Shown here: positions 28,678-37,668 of the stretch, in pieces | Position numbering within the stretch: position 1 is the first letter of the stretch | Layout: the number at the start of each line of letters is the position of its first letter | NCBI RefSeq assembly: GCF_004923315.1 | Contig: NZ_CP039650.1 | Coordinates: 2,505,501 to 2,569,500, forward strand | Length of the DNA: 64,000 nucleotides | DNA from: Azospirillum sp. TSA2s | GTDB lineage: Bacteria > Pseudomonadota > Alphaproteobacteria > Azospirillales > Azospirillaceae | Direction: 5' to 3' | The notes under the pieces: model-generated | The model's input: only the letters and a program-made list of their open reading frames with translations | What the model was told of the DNA's origin: nothing | Databases searched by the model: none | Translations under genes and position numbers: made by a program

Positions 28678-30258
28678 ATGAGCAAGGACAAACGCGCGGC
28701 CGCCATCCCCGGCGACGTCGGGCAGGCGGGCGTCGGCGGATTCGGCACGGCTGCCGCCTCCGATCGCGCCCCCGACCACGCCCGCGAGCGCGTCGGCGTG
28801 ATCGACATCGGCTCCAATTCAATCCGTCTGGTCGTCTATGACGGGCTGACCCGGTCTCCGCTCGCCCTGTTCAACGAGAAGGTGCTGTGCGGTCTCGGCC
28901 GCGGTGTCGAGAAGTCCGGCGTGCTGAACCCCGATGGCGTCGCCCAGGGGCTGGTGGCGCTGGAACGCTTCGCCACGCTGGCCCAGGGCATGCGCGTCGG
29001 CCGTTTGGACGTGATCGCCACCGCCGCCGTGCGCGACGCCCGCGACGGCGCCGCCTTCGTCGATGCCATCCGCCGCCGCGCCGGCCTGACCGTCCGCGTC
29101 ATCAGCGGTGAGGAGGAGGCGCGGCTGTCGGCCATGGGCGTGCTGTCCGGCACCCCCGGTGCCGACGGGCTCGTCGGCGACCTCGGCGGCGGCAGCCTGG
29201 AGTTGGTCCCGCTCGACCGTGGCGTGATCGGCAGGCAGGTGACTTTGCCGCTCGGCCCGCTGCGGCTGATGGAGGTCGGCTCGTCCAAGGGTGGTCCGGC
29301 CAAGCTGATCGACCAGCATCTGGAATCGCTGCCCTGGCTGTCGACGATGAAGGGGCGGCCCTTCTATCCGGTCGGCGGAAGCTGGCGCGCCATCGCCAAG
29401 CTGCATATGGAGCAGTCCGGCCATCCGCTGCACATCATCCACCACTACACCATCCCCGCCGCCGACGCGCGGGAGTTCACCGGGCTGATCGGCCGGCAGA
29501 GCCGCTCGTCGCTGGAAAAGATGGCGGGATCGCGTCGCCGGCTCGACACGCTGCCCCTGGCCGGGCTGGTGCTGGAGCGGCTGCTGCGCATCGCCCAGCC
29601 CTCGAAGCTGGTCTTCTCCGCCTATGGACTGCGCGAGGGGCACCTCTATTCGCTGCTCTCGCCGGAGGGGCAGCGCGAGGATCCGCTGATGGCGTCGGCC
29701 GCCGATTGGGCGCAGCGCTTCGTGCGGATGGGCGATCCGGCCCTGCTGATGTCCTGGACCGCCGGGCTGTTCGCCGGGGAGGACGACAACGCCATCCGCC
29801 TGCGCCATGCCGCCTGCCTGTTGAGCGATGTCGGCTGGGCCGACCATCCCGATTACCGGGCGGAGCATGCCTTCCTGCGCGTGCTGCGCTATCCGTTTCC
29901 GGCGCTGGACCATGACGAGCGGGCGTTCCTGGCGCTCGCCGCCCACGCCCGCTATTCCGGCACCATCGACGTGCCGCTGACCGCACCGGTGCGGACATTG
30001 GTTTCCGAAGGGCAGGGCATGAAAGCGCTGGTTCTGGGTCTGGCGCTCCGTCTCGCCCACACGCTGTCCGGCGGCGCTACGGCGCTGCTGGAACGTACCA
30101 GTCTGAAGGTCGGCGACGGCCGGGTGGTGCTGACCCTGCCCGACGATGGCAGTGTCCCGTCGGGTGAAGCGGTCCAGCGCCGCATCGATGCGCTTGCCAA
30201 GGCGATGAATCTCAAGGGCGACGTGGTCCAACCATTGCGGCCGCAGGCGGCGGAATAG
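28678..30258 (+). CDS. ppx: Exopolyphosphatase (Ppx/GppA family)
   Basis: 526 aa of the ASKHA fold. The N-terminal phosphate loop is VGVIDIGSNSIRLVVYDG. TAAVRDARDGAAFV and VISGEEEARLS follow, and the second nucleotide loop is GLVGDLGGGSLELV. A C-terminal extension of about 200 residues resembles the HD-like region of longer Ppx enzymes. It degrades polyphosphate or (p)ppGpp; pairing with ppk1 favours polyphosphate. A disordered lead of about 35 residues precedes the fold. Confidence 0.92.
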   Translation: MSKDKRAAAIPGDVGQAGVGGFGTAAASDRAPDHARERVGVIDIGSNSIRLVVYDGLTRSPLALFNEKVLCGLGRGVEKSGVLNPDGVAQGLVALERFATLAQGMRVGRLDVIATAAVRDARDGAAFVDAIRRRAGLTVRVISGEEEARLSAMGVLSGTPGADGLVGDLGGGSLELVPLDRGVIGRQVTLPLGPLRLMEVGSSKGGPAKLIDQHLESLPWLSTMKGRPFYPVGGSWRAIAKLHMEQSGHPLHIIHHYTIPAADAREFTGLIGRQSRSSLEKMAGSRRRLDTLPLAGLVLERLLRIAQPSKLVFSAYGLREGHLYSLLSPEGQREDPLMASAADWAQRFVRMGDPALLMSWTAGLFAGEDDNAIRLRHAACLLSDVGWADHPDYRAEHAFLRVLRYPFPALDHDERAFLALAAHARYSGTIDVPLTAPVRTLVSEGQGMKALVLGLALRLAHTLSGGATALLERTSLKVGDGRVVLTLPDDGSVPSGEAVQRRIDALAKAMNLKGDVVQPLRPQAAE

Positions 30259-30270
30259 GGCAGGGCAGGT

Positions 30271-30301
30271 GGGCCGCCGGTCGACGAATGACAGGCGGCC
30301 C
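30271..30301. terminator. Possible bidirectional terminator between ppx and SDR
   Basis: An 8-bp perfect stem GGGCCGCC/GGCGGCCC with a 15-base loop, in the 50-bp gap between two convergent genes. It has no T run, so this is a weak call. Confidence 0.4.
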
Positions 30302-30308
30302 TACCCCG

Positions 30309-31079
30309 TCAGGTTCGGGTGATCGACACGCCGCCGTCGACCAGCAGCGCGGTTCCGGTGGTGAAGCTGGACGCATCCGACGCCAGATAGAGCGCCGACT
30401 GTGCGATTTCACGCGGCGTGGCGAGCCGCTTCAGCGCATGAAGACCTTGGACGAAAGCCAGAGCCTCCGGCGTGTTTGACACGGCGCGTCCCATCGGTGT
30501 GTCGGTGCCGCCCGGCAGCAGCGCGTTGGCACGGATGCCCTGCGGTCCGTACTCGGCGGCGATCACCTGCATCAGCCCGATCAGTCCGGCCTTGCTGGCC
30601 GCATAGGCGGCCATGCCGGGGAAGCCGACCGTGTGGCCGACGAAGGTCGAGGTGAAGATCAGCGATCCGCCACCACGGGCGAGCATAGCCGGAATCTGGT
30701 GTTTGGCGGCATGGAAGGCGCTGGTCAGATTGGTGGCGATCACCTCATGCCACATCTCCGCCGTCATTTCCGGAACCGGCACCATCGCGCCGGTCGTTCC
30801 GGCATTGTTGAAGGCGACGTCAAGGCCGCCGAACTGTCGCGTGGCGACCTCCACGGCTTCGCGCGCGGTCTCCGCGTCAGCGACATTGCCGGCCACGGCG
30901 ACGGCATTGCCGCCATTGTCCCGGATCTCGTCGGCCAGCCGTTCCAGTTCGCCGCGCCGCCGGGCCACGAGCACGAGCTTCGCGCCGTGTTCGGCAAACA
31001 GCAGCGCCGCCTCGCGTCCGATACCGGAACTGGCGCCCGTGACGATTGCAGTTTTCCCGTCGAGCTGTCTCATTGCCAT
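30309..31079 (-). CDS. SDR family oxidoreductase
   Basis: A classical short-chain dehydrogenase; 256 aa. The cofactor motif is TGASSGIGREAA (TGxxxGIG), followed by NNAGTTG, a catalytic Ser in FTSTFVG, and Tyr-Lys in YAASKAGLIGL. The C-terminal DVDGG-type end is LLVDGGVSI. ARRR after the second strand suggests NADP preference. The substrate is unknown. The ATG at 31073 is an equally good start. It faces ppx tail to tail. Confidence 0.9.
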   Translation of the reverse strand: MAMRQLDGKTAIVTGASSGIGREAALLFAEHGAKLVLVARRRGELERLADEIRDNGGNAVAVAGNVADAETAREAVEVATRQFGGLDVAFNNAGTTGAMVPVPEMTAEMWHEVIATNLTSAFHAAKHQIPAMLARGGGSLIFTSTFVGHTVGFPGMAAYAASKAGLIGLMQVIAAEYGPQGIRANALLPGGTDTPMGRAVSNTPEALAFVQGLHALKRLATPREIAQSALYLASDASSFTTGTALLVDGGVSITRT

Positions 31080-31139
31080 TCTCCCTTGCGATGAACGGCC
31101 CGAGGGTCGCGAATTTGGTGCTGTCCGGGCTATCCGGTT

Positions 31140-31159
31140 CTTGCTTTCGAATTCGCAAG
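31140..31159. promoter_or_regulatory. Palindrome upstream of the SDR gene
   Basis: The perfect arms CTTGC/GCAAG are separated by 10 bp containing TTCGAA. The site lies 61 bp before the SDR start in a 268-bp gene-free stretch (31080-31347). It could be a repressor operator. No regulator gene is adjacent. Confidence 0.3.
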
Positions 31160-31309
31160 GCTGGAGCGGCTGACGATGGGTTTAATTTCCATAACCTTCC
31201 TTATGTGTTTTTCATTCACCCTCACTGGCGGACCTCCCAAGTAACGCTGTAACGACATAATGCCAGAGCACAGTTGTTGGGTGACCCGAATCTGACTATC
31301 TTCTGGGAA

Positions 31310-31340
31310 GGCGCGCCGAGGATCTGACCCTCGACGCGCC
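31310..31340. terminator. Strong hairpin after the small hydrophobic ORF
   Basis: A 12-bp stem (one G-U pair on the minus-strand RNA) with a 7-base loop, starting seven bases after the stop of the 24-codon ORF. No T tract follows. It could terminate or stabilise a short transcript. Confidence 0.45.
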
Positions 31341-31347
31341 CGCCCGA

Positions 31348-31422
31348 TCAGCGGTTCAGGTAATCAAGGAATGCCTTGATCACCTGCAACAGCAGGATCA
31401 GGAGCTTGAGGATATCTGACAT
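31348..31422 (-). CDS. Candidate 24-aa hydrophobic small protein
   Basis: The sequence begins MSDILKLLILLLQVIKAF and ends LDYLNR. It would form one short amphipathic or membrane helix with lysines at positions 6 and 16. The ATG has GGGAG seven bases upstream. An 8-bp hairpin precedes it and a 12-bp hairpin follows it, giving a compact gene-like unit in a region with no other gene. The shape resembles type I toxin peptides or small membrane regulators. Expression is not shown. Confidence 0.45.
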   Translation of the reverse strand: MSDILKLLILLLQVIKAFLDYLNR

Positions 31423-31448
31423 CCTCTGTCTCCCAGCTGAGCGGCGGC

Positions 31449-31469
31449 GGTGGCGGCCAGCCCGCCACC
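31449..31469. promoter_or_regulatory. Hairpin in the leader of the small ORF
   Basis: An 8-bp perfect stem GGTGGCGG/CCGCCACC with a 5-base loop, about 27 bp upstream of the small ORF start. It could shape translation of the small ORF or end a divergent transcript. Confidence 0.35.
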
Positions 31470-31628
31470 GCGTCCGCCCTCTGGTTATATCAAGGGCGTC
31501 GTCTCTCGGGAGTCACAACAAGCCTGCAAAATTTGCAATCTCGCGCATTCAGTTGGTTGACCGGTTGAGCCGTGGCAATTCGGATTTCCGCTACCCATTT
31601 CCGGCGTCGCACCTTCTGACCCGGATGG

Positions 31629-32843
31629 ATGATGTCGTTGAAGAACCAGCCCACCCCGCCCGACCAGCGTCAGGCGGTTCTGTCCCAACGTCGCAACCTC
31701 AAGATGGCCCAATCCGCCCACGCCTATGTGCGCGGTAGCACGGTTAAGTTTTACGAATGGCTTGAGCAGTCCGGCGGCAAGGTGCCGGACGGGCCGCCGG
31801 TCTGGATCTGCGGCGACTGCCATGTCGGCAATCTCGGGCCGGTCGCCAATGCCAAGGGCCGCATCGACATCCAGATTCGCGACGTCGACCAGACGGTGGT
31901 CGGCAATCCCGCCCACGACCTGATCCGCCTCGGCCTGTCGCTCGCCACCGCGGCGCGCGGGTCGGATTTGCCCGGCGTCACCACCGCGCTGATGCTGGAG
32001 CAGATGATCGAGGGCTACATGATGACCCTTGACGGAGATCTCGGCGGCGAAACCCTGCGGAAGAAGCCGTCGGTCGTCCGCGTCGGCATGCGTCAGGCCA
32101 TCGGCCGCACCTGGAAGCATCTGGCCAAGGACCGGATCAAGGACATCCGCCCGACGATCCCGCTCGGCAAGCGCTTCTGGCCGCTGACCGACGAGGAGCG
32201 CGCGGCGGTGGAGGAACTGTTCGCCAGGGATCAGGTCCGCCGTCTGGTGACCGCCCTGCACTCCCGCGACGACGATGACCCGATCGAGCTTCTGGACGCC
32301 GCCTATTGGGTGAAGGGCTGCAGTTCGCTGGGCCGGTTGCGGGTTGCGGTGCTGCTCGGCGTCGGCGAGGGTCATTACGACGAGGGCGGTCTCAGCCTGA
32401 TCGACATCAAGGAGGCTGTGCAGGCCGCCGCTCCCCGCGCTACGAAAAATGGCATGCCGCGCGACAATGCCGAGCGTGTGGTGACCGGCGCGCAGAATCT
32501 CTCACCCTATCTCGGCGACCGCATGCGCCCTGCCCGCCTGCTCGACCGCGCGGTATTCCTGCGCGAACTGCTGCCGCAGGACATCAAGCTCGACTTCGAC
32601 CATCTGACGCGCGAGGAAGCGACCCGCGCCGCCTTCTTCCTGGCCGCCGTGGTCGGCAAGGCGCATGCCCGCCAGATGGACGAGGCGACACGCAAGTCAT
32701 GGCAGGCCGAATTGGCGCGCAACCGCACCAAGAGCCTGGATGCGCCGTCCTGGCTGTGGTCCAGCATCGTCGATCTGATCGTCGGCCACGAGGCGGCCTA
32801 TCTGGAGCACTGCCGCCGCTACGCCGAACGCCCGGACGGCTGA
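31629..32843 (+). CDS. DUF2252 family protein
   Basis: 404 aa of DUF2252, whose fold is related to aminoglycoside-phosphotransferase-like kinases; the biochemical role is unknown. Conserved blocks are MAQSAHAYVRGST near the start, WICGDCHVGNLGP (resembling the HGDxHxGN catalytic loop), IRDVDQTVVGNPAHDLIRL (metal-binding Asp) and YWVKGCSSLGRLR. The ATG at 31632 is an alternative start. The 3' end overlaps the convergent cca gene by 25 bp. Confidence 0.87.
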   Translation: MMSLKNQPTPPDQRQAVLSQRRNLKMAQSAHAYVRGSTVKFYEWLEQSGGKVPDGPPVWICGDCHVGNLGPVANAKGRIDIQIRDVDQTVVGNPAHDLIRLGLSLATAARGSDLPGVTTALMLEQMIEGYMMTLDGDLGGETLRKKPSVVRVGMRQAIGRTWKHLAKDRIKDIRPTIPLGKRFWPLTDEERAAVEELFARDQVRRLVTALHSRDDDDPIELLDAAYWVKGCSSLGRLRVAVLLGVGEGHYDEGGLSLIDIKEAVQAAAPRATKNGMPRDNAERVVTGAQNLSPYLGDRMRPARLLDRAVFLRELLPQDIKLDFDHLTREEATRAAFFLAAVVGKAHARQMDEATRKSWQAELARNRTKSLDAPSWLWSSIVDLIVGHEAAYLEHCRRYAERPDG

Positions 32844-34093
32844 TCGAGGAACCCCGTCGCCATCTCCAGGCAGGCGTCGCGGCCCGGCTGGAAATCCTCG
32901 GCGATCCACCGTTCCTCGACACGCTTCAGCGTCTCGCCGACCGCCGGACCGCGCGGGACTCCCAATTCCAGCAGGTCGCGGCCGGCGATGGGCAGCTTCA
33001 AACCCGGCAGGTCGGCTGCCACCGCCGTCGCCCGGCGCAATGCCGTGAGGTCCAGCGGGCCGTCGTGAATGGCTGCGGCGATCAGCAGCAGGTCGCCGAA
33101 CAGCTCGGCGTCGCCAAGGCGGTAGAGCGCCTGTCGCAGAGCCTTGCGGTCGCCAGCGGGCGTTAGTGCGGCCGGCGCCAAGGCGACCGGCGGCTCGACC
33201 ATGGCCAGCAGACGGTCGCGCTCGTGGTTGGACAGGCGCAGCGCCTCGGCGGCCCGCAGCGCGCCCGGCCGGTCGCTGTCCAGCACCGCCGCCAGCCGGC
33301 GGGTCGGATCGGGCGTCACCGCCAGGTCGCGCTCCACCGCGATCAGCCGTTCCAGCCGGTCGGAGTCCATGGCTTCCGGCAGCAGGTGGACCATGATCCC
33401 CTGCCCCATCATCAGGCGCCAGACCGAAGCCGCGCAGGGGGCCGTCAGCAGGCGGAACAGCTCCCCCCGCACCCGCTCGCCCGACAGGGTCGGCAGGCGC
33501 GGCGCCAGCTCGCGGCAGGCGGCCATCGCCTCCGCATCCGGCTCTCCGCGGCCGTAATGGGCATGGAAGCGGAAGAAGCGCAGCAGGCGCAGCACGTCCT
33601 CCTCGATCCGCCGCCGCGCCTCGCCGACGAAGCGGACGCGGCCGGCGGCAAGGTCGGCCAGACCGCCGAACGGATCGAACATGGAGCCGTCGGGCGTGCA
33701 GCTCAGCGCATTCATGGTCAGGTCGCGGCGGGCGGCGTCCTCGATCCAGTCGTCGGTGAACTCGACGCGGGCATGACGACCAAAGGTCTCCACATCGCGC
33801 CGCAGAGTGGTGATCTCATAGGGCTTGCCGCCGCACAGCGCGGTGACGGTGCCATGGGCGATGCCGGTGGGGATGACGCGAATCCCGGCGCCTTCCAGCA
33901 ATTCCATCACCCGTTCCGGCGGAGCATGGGTGGCGATGTCGATGTCCTTCACCGGCCGGCCGAGCCACGCATCGCGCACACAGCCGCCGACGAAGCGCGC
34001 ATCGGCGCCGCCCGACGCCAGGGCATCGAACACGGCGAGGCTTTCGGGCGCGGTCATCCAGGGTTGGGGCGACAGGCGTGCGGCAACGGTCAT
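32819..34093 (-). CDS. cca: CCA tRNA nucleotidyltransferase
   Basis: It adds or repairs the 3' CCA of tRNAs; 424 aa. The nucleotidyltransferase signature is RFVGGCVRDAWLGRPVKDIDIAT with both catalytic aspartates. The neck region follows with RRDLTMNAL and the conserved EDVLRLLRFFRFHA. No HD domain is obvious, so this is the short class II type common in alphaproteobacteria. The Nudix and DUF1285 genes lie upstream on the same strand, a frequent alphaproteobacterial trio. Confidence 0.94.
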   Translation of the reverse strand: MTVAARLSPQPWMTAPESLAVFDALASGGADARFVGGCVRDAWLGRPVKDIDIATHAPPERVMELLEGAGIRVIPTGIAHGTVTALCGGKPYEITTLRRDVETFGRHARVEFTDDWIEDAARRDLTMNALSCTPDGSMFDPFGGLADLAAGRVRFVGEARRRIEEDVLRLLRFFRFHAHYGRGEPDAEAMAACRELAPRLPTLSGERVRGELFRLLTAPCAASVWRLMMGQGIMVHLLPEAMDSDRLERLIAVERDLAVTPDPTRRLAAVLDSDRPGALRAAEALRLSNHERDRLLAMVEPPVALAPAALTPAGDRKALRQALYRLGDAELFGDLLLIAAAIHDGPLDLTALRRATAVAADLPGLKLPIAGRDLLELGVPRGPAVGETLKRVEERWIAEDFQPGRDACLEMATGFLDQPSGRSA

Positions 34094-34136
34094 GGCGCGC
34101 GACGCTATCCGATTCCCGTTTCCCGTTCCACCGTTG

Positions 34137-34856
34137 TCAGTTTGGTCCCTCCCCCGCCTCCCGCACGGCGGCGCCCAGCACGTCGCGCAGGTTCACCAGC
34201 ATGCCGGCGGTCGCTCCCCAGATGTAGCGCTGCGGATAGGGGAAGGCATAGAACCAGCGCGGTTTGCCCAGGAATTCGCGGCTGTGGCGCTGCGGGTTGG
34301 ACGGGTCGAGGATGAAGGACAGCGGCACCTCGAACACCTCCGCCACCTCGGTCGGGTCGGGCGTCAGCATGAAGGGCGGCGTCACCACGCCCACCACCGG
34401 CGTCACCCGGAACCCGGTGCGCGTGACATAGGTGTCCAGCCGGCCGACGATCTCGATCCGGCCGCGCTCCAGCCCGATCTCCTCCGCCGTCTCGCGAAGC
34501 GCCGTTTCCTCCGGGCTGCCGTCCTCCGGCTCCATCCGGCCACCGGGGAAACTGATCTGGCCGGCATGGGCGCTCAGCGTCGTCGTGCGCTGGGTGAAGA
34601 TGACGGTCAGTTCCTCCGGCCTGTCGACCAGGGGGACGAGAACCGCCGCCTCGCGCAGGGTGGATGGCGGACCCATTTCCGGATTGAGGTCGTGGTCGCC
34701 CCGGATCTTGGCCGCCGCCCTGGGCGGCATCCGGTTCGAATGAACGGCGTTTTCGACAACCGCATCGGTGCTCATCGCCGGAAAGCGCCGGCGGACCTCG
34801 TCCAGACTCAGTCGCCAGGCAGCTTGCCCAGCGCGAAGAAGACCTTGTTGCTCCAT
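34137..34856 (-). CDS. Nudix hydrolase, CoA pyrophosphatase type
   Basis: 239 aa. The Nudix box runs from GGRMEPEDGSPEETALRE to the TAEEIGL end, with all catalytic glutamates. The block ELTVIFTQRTTTLSAHAGQISFPGG before it is the signature of NudL-like CoA diphosphatases. The N-terminal 49 bp overlap the DUF1285 gene, so a later start such as the ATG at 34775 is possible. Confidence 0.9.
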   Translation of the reverse strand: MEQQGLLRAGQAAWRLSLDEVRRRFPAMSTDAVVENAVHSNRMPPRAAAKIRGDHDLNPEMGPPSTLREAAVLVPLVDRPEELTVIFTQRTTTLSAHAGQISFPGGRMEPEDGSPEETALRETAEEIGLERGRIEIVGRLDTYVTRTGFRVTPVVGVVTPPFMLTPDPTEVAEVFEVPLSFILDPSNPQRHSREFLGKPRWFYAFPYPQRYIWGATAGMLVNLRDVLGAAVREAGEGPN

Positions 34857-35449
34857 AGACCCACCTCGGACTCGCCGGTTTCGGTGCGGCGCGTCTCGCT
34901 GCGCTCCACCATGTCGTAGAACACGGCCCGCAGGATAAGCGCCTCCAGCCGGCTTCTGATTTCGATGTAGGGTGCCGGCTCCCCGGTTTCAGGGTTCACG
35001 GCGACGCGGATCGGGTGTTCGGGGCCGGCCTCCACCCAATGGTCCAGGTTTGTGCGGAAGGACAGGACCTGTTCGGCCCCGCTGCCGGCCACCGTCATCT
35101 CCACCGCGACGAAGGGAGCGTCCTCCACGACGATCTTGCCGCGCTCGACCGGCGTGATCAGCCAGTAATCGCCGTCGTCGTCGCGCTTCAAAACGGTGGA
35201 GAACAGCTTCGCCAGTTCGATCCGGCGGATGGGATCGCCATTGTGGAACCAGGTGCCGTCGCGCGCAATGCGGATGTCGTACTGCTCCAGCGTCGGCGTC
35301 CGGCCCAGCGCGGCCGGCAGGTCAGACGGCAGGTCCGGCGGCGTCCCCGAAACGGTTTGTCCATCTGAGCGCTTGTCATTCGCCATCGCGTTACCGACCT
35401 TCATGGAGTTGGGAGCCGTTTTGTCCCCGGACATGCGCATTTTCGCCAC
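34808..35449 (-). CDS. DUF1285 domain protein
   Basis: 213 aa. Typical DUF1285 features are IRIARDGTWFHNGDPIRRIELAKLFSTVLKRDDDGDYWLITPVERGKI and VDDAPF-like VEDAPFVAVEM. Function unknown. The first about 40 residues are variable; ATGs at 35404 and 35386 are other possible starts. It heads a DUF1285-Nudix-cca unit, divergent from moxR. Confidence 0.87.
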   Translation of the reverse strand: MAKMRMSGDKTAPNSMKVGNAMANDKRSDGQTVSGTPPDLPSDLPAALGRTPTLEQYDIRIARDGTWFHNGDPIRRIELAKLFSTVLKRDDDGDYWLITPVERGKIVVEDAPFVAVEMTVAGSGAEQVLSFRTNLDHWVEAGPEHPIRVAVNPETGEPAPYIEIRSRLEALILRAVFYDMVERSETRRTETGESEVGLWSNKVFFALGKLPGD

Positions 35450-35524
35450 ACTCGACCGCTAGGTCCACCCTGTTGGTCCTGCGGCCATCCGTCCGGCGGT
35501 CCATCCGGCGGCGGAATTCGGAAA

Positions 35525-36676
35525 ATGGGTGTCGACAAGGCGCAGGAACAGGGCCAACCATGCGGATCCCGTGTTTCACGTCACGGCAACCTTACCAAGG
35601 GTGGCCGCGACGACGACACCGACCGGCCCATCATCGGGGAGCAGCAGACCTTGAGCGCACAGGACATCCTGAGGGGGCAGCCTCCCGTGCCGGAGGACCC
35701 GCAACGGCTGATGGAGGAGATCGAGGCGCTGGGCGACCGGCTCGCCTCGGTCCGCGACCGCATCGGCCGTGTGATCTTCGGCCAGCACGAGGTGATCGAC
35801 CGCACCCTGGTCACGCTGCTGGCCGGCGGCCATGTCCTGCTGATCGGCGTTCCCGGCCTTGCCAAGACGCGGCTGGTGGAAACGCTGGGCACCGTGCTGG
35901 GCCTCGCCGAAAAGCGAATCCAATGCACACCCGACCTGATGCCCGCCGACATCCTCGGCTCCGAAGTGCTGGAGGAGGGGGAAAGCGGCCGCCGGTCCTT
36001 CCGCTTCCTGCCCGGCCCGGTGTTCAGCCAGCTGCTGATGGCGGACGAGATCAACCGCGCCAGCCCGCGCACCCAGTCCGCCCTGCTCCAGGCGATGCAG
36101 GAGCACCGGTTGTCGGTGGCCGGCCAATACCATCCCCTGCCCGAACCCTTCCACGTCCTGGCCACCCAGAACCCGCTGGAGCAGGAAGGCACCTATCCGC
36201 TGCCGGAAGCCCAGCTCGACCGCTTCCTGATGCAGATCGATGTCGATTATCCGGACCGCGAGGCCGAACGGCGGATGATGATCGCCACCACCGGCTCGAC
36301 CGACGAGCGCGCGGTGACGGTGCTGTCGGCCGCCGATCTTCTGACTGCACAGCGCCTCGTCCGCCGCGTGCCGGTCGGTGAAGGGGTGGTGGACGGCATC
36401 CTCGACCTCGTCCGCCGTGGCCGGCCGGAAATGTCGGAGCTGTTGGAGGTGCGCCAGCATGTCGCCTGGGGCCCCGGCCCGCGCGCCAGTCAGGCGCTGA
36501 TGCTCGCCGCCCGCGCCCGCGCGGTGCTGGATGGCCGGCTGTCGCCGTCGCTGGACGATGTGGTGGCGCTTGCCAAGCCGATCCTGAAGCACCGCATGGC
36601 GCTGAATTTCGCCGCGCGGGCCGACGGGGTGACGCTGGACGACGTCATCGACCGCCTCTGCGCCCCCCTGATGTGA
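35525..36676 (+). CDS. MoxR-family AAA ATPase
   Basis: A chaperone-like ATPase; 383 aa. Walker A is LLIGVPGLAKTRLVETL, Walker B is LLMADEINRASPRTQ, and sensor 1 is HVLATQNPLEQEGTYPLPEAQLDRF. It is the first gene of a moxR-DUF58-DUF4159-membrane protein operon. Such operons act at the cell envelope or in metallo-enzyme maturation. The first 45 residues are not conserved; a TTG at 35651 could be the real start. Confidence 0.92.
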   Translation: MGVDKAQEQGQPCGSRVSRHGNLTKGGRDDDTDRPIIGEQQTLSAQDILRGQPPVPEDPQRLMEEIEALGDRLASVRDRIGRVIFGQHEVIDRTLVTLLAGGHVLLIGVPGLAKTRLVETLGTVLGLAEKRIQCTPDLMPADILGSEVLEEGESGRRSFRFLPGPVFSQLLMADEINRASPRTQSALLQAMQEHRLSVAGQYHPLPEPFHVLATQNPLEQEGTYPLPEAQLDRFLMQIDVDYPDREAERRMMIATTGSTDERAVTVLSAADLLTAQRLVRRVPVGEGVVDGILDLVRRGRPEMSELLEVRQHVAWGPGPRASQALMLAARARAVLDGRLSPSLDDVVALAKPILKHRMALNFAARADGVTLDDVIDRLCAPLM

Positions 36677-37614
36677 CCCTCCGCAGCGGAGCCGCAATGC
36701 CGCGAAGCCCAACCTCCCCGCAACCGGGTCAGCTGTCGAACACCCTGCTGGCGCGCCATCGCGCGGAGGAGCTGGCGTCCGCCCTGCCGCCGCTTCTGGT
36801 CGCGGCGGAGCGGGTGGCCGCCACCGTCGCCCAGGGCGTCCACGGCCGCCGCCGTGTCGGTCTGGGCGAGACCTTCTGGCAGTTCCGCCGCTACCAGCCG
36901 GGCGACGCGCCGTCGATGATCGACTGGCGCCAGTCGGCCAAGACCCAGCCCGTCTATGTCCGCGAGAATGAATGGGAGGCGGCGCAAAGCGTCTGGCTGT
37001 GGCGCGACCGCTCCGCCTCGATGGATTTCCGCTCGGCATCCGGGCTGCCGACCAAGCGCGAGCGGGCCGATCTGCTGACGCTTGCCACCGCCGTCCTGCT
37101 GGCCCGCGGCGGCGAGCGGGTGGCGCTGCTGAACAGCGGCGTGCGGCCCGACCATGGCAAGACCGCCATCGACCGCATCGCCCGGCTGATGACCGACCCG
37201 CGCGCCGCCGCGGCGCCCGACCCGCTGCCGCAGGTGGAGCCCCTGCCCCGCCATGCCCAGGCGGTTCTGTTCGGCGACCTGCTGTCTCCCCTGCCGGAGA
37301 TCCACGCCACCGTCGCCGGGCTGACCGGCCGCGGCCTGCGCGGCCATCTGGTCCAGATCCTCGATCCGGCGGAAGAAACGCTGCCCTATGACGGCCGCGT
37401 CGATTTCCACGGCATGGAGGGTGAAACGAACCTTCTGGTCCCCCGGGTGGAGGCCGTCCGCGAAGCCTACCGCGAGCGGCTGAAGGCCCAGCAGGACGGG
37501 TTGGCGGCGCTGGCCCGCACCGCCGGCTGGAGCTTCGCCGTCCACCGCACCGACCGTTCGCCGCAATCCGCGCTGCTCACCCTGTGGGGTGCAATGGCGA
37601 TGGAGGCGGTGTGA
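36673..37614 (+). CDS. DUF58 domain protein
   Basis: 313 aa, always found with MoxR ATPases. The conserved DUF58 stretch is GVHGRRRVGLGETFWQFRRYQPGDAPSMIDWRQSAKTQ. A von Willebrand A-like core follows (LWRDRSASMDFRS, a MIDAS-like DRSAS). It starts with GTG at 36673, overlapping the moxR stop by four bases. The ATG at 36697 with GGAG upstream is an alternative. Confidence 0.9.
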   Translation: MTLRSGAAMPRSPTSPQPGQLSNTLLARHRAEELASALPPLLVAAERVAATVAQGVHGRRRVGLGETFWQFRRYQPGDAPSMIDWRQSAKTQPVYVRENEWEAAQSVWLWRDRSASMDFRSASGLPTKRERADLLTLATAVLLARGGERVALLNSGVRPDHGKTAIDRIARLMTDPRAAAAPDPLPQVEPLPRHAQAVLFGDLLSPLPEIHATVAGLTGRGLRGHLVQILDPAEETLPYDGRVDFHGMEGETNLLVPRVEAVREAYRERLKAQQDGLAALARTAGWSFAVHRTDRSPQSALLTLWGAMAMEAV

Positions 37615-37668
37615 CGCGCCGGCCGACCACGTCACCTCCTTGCCCTTTCCCCTCGTGAAGACGCGCCA

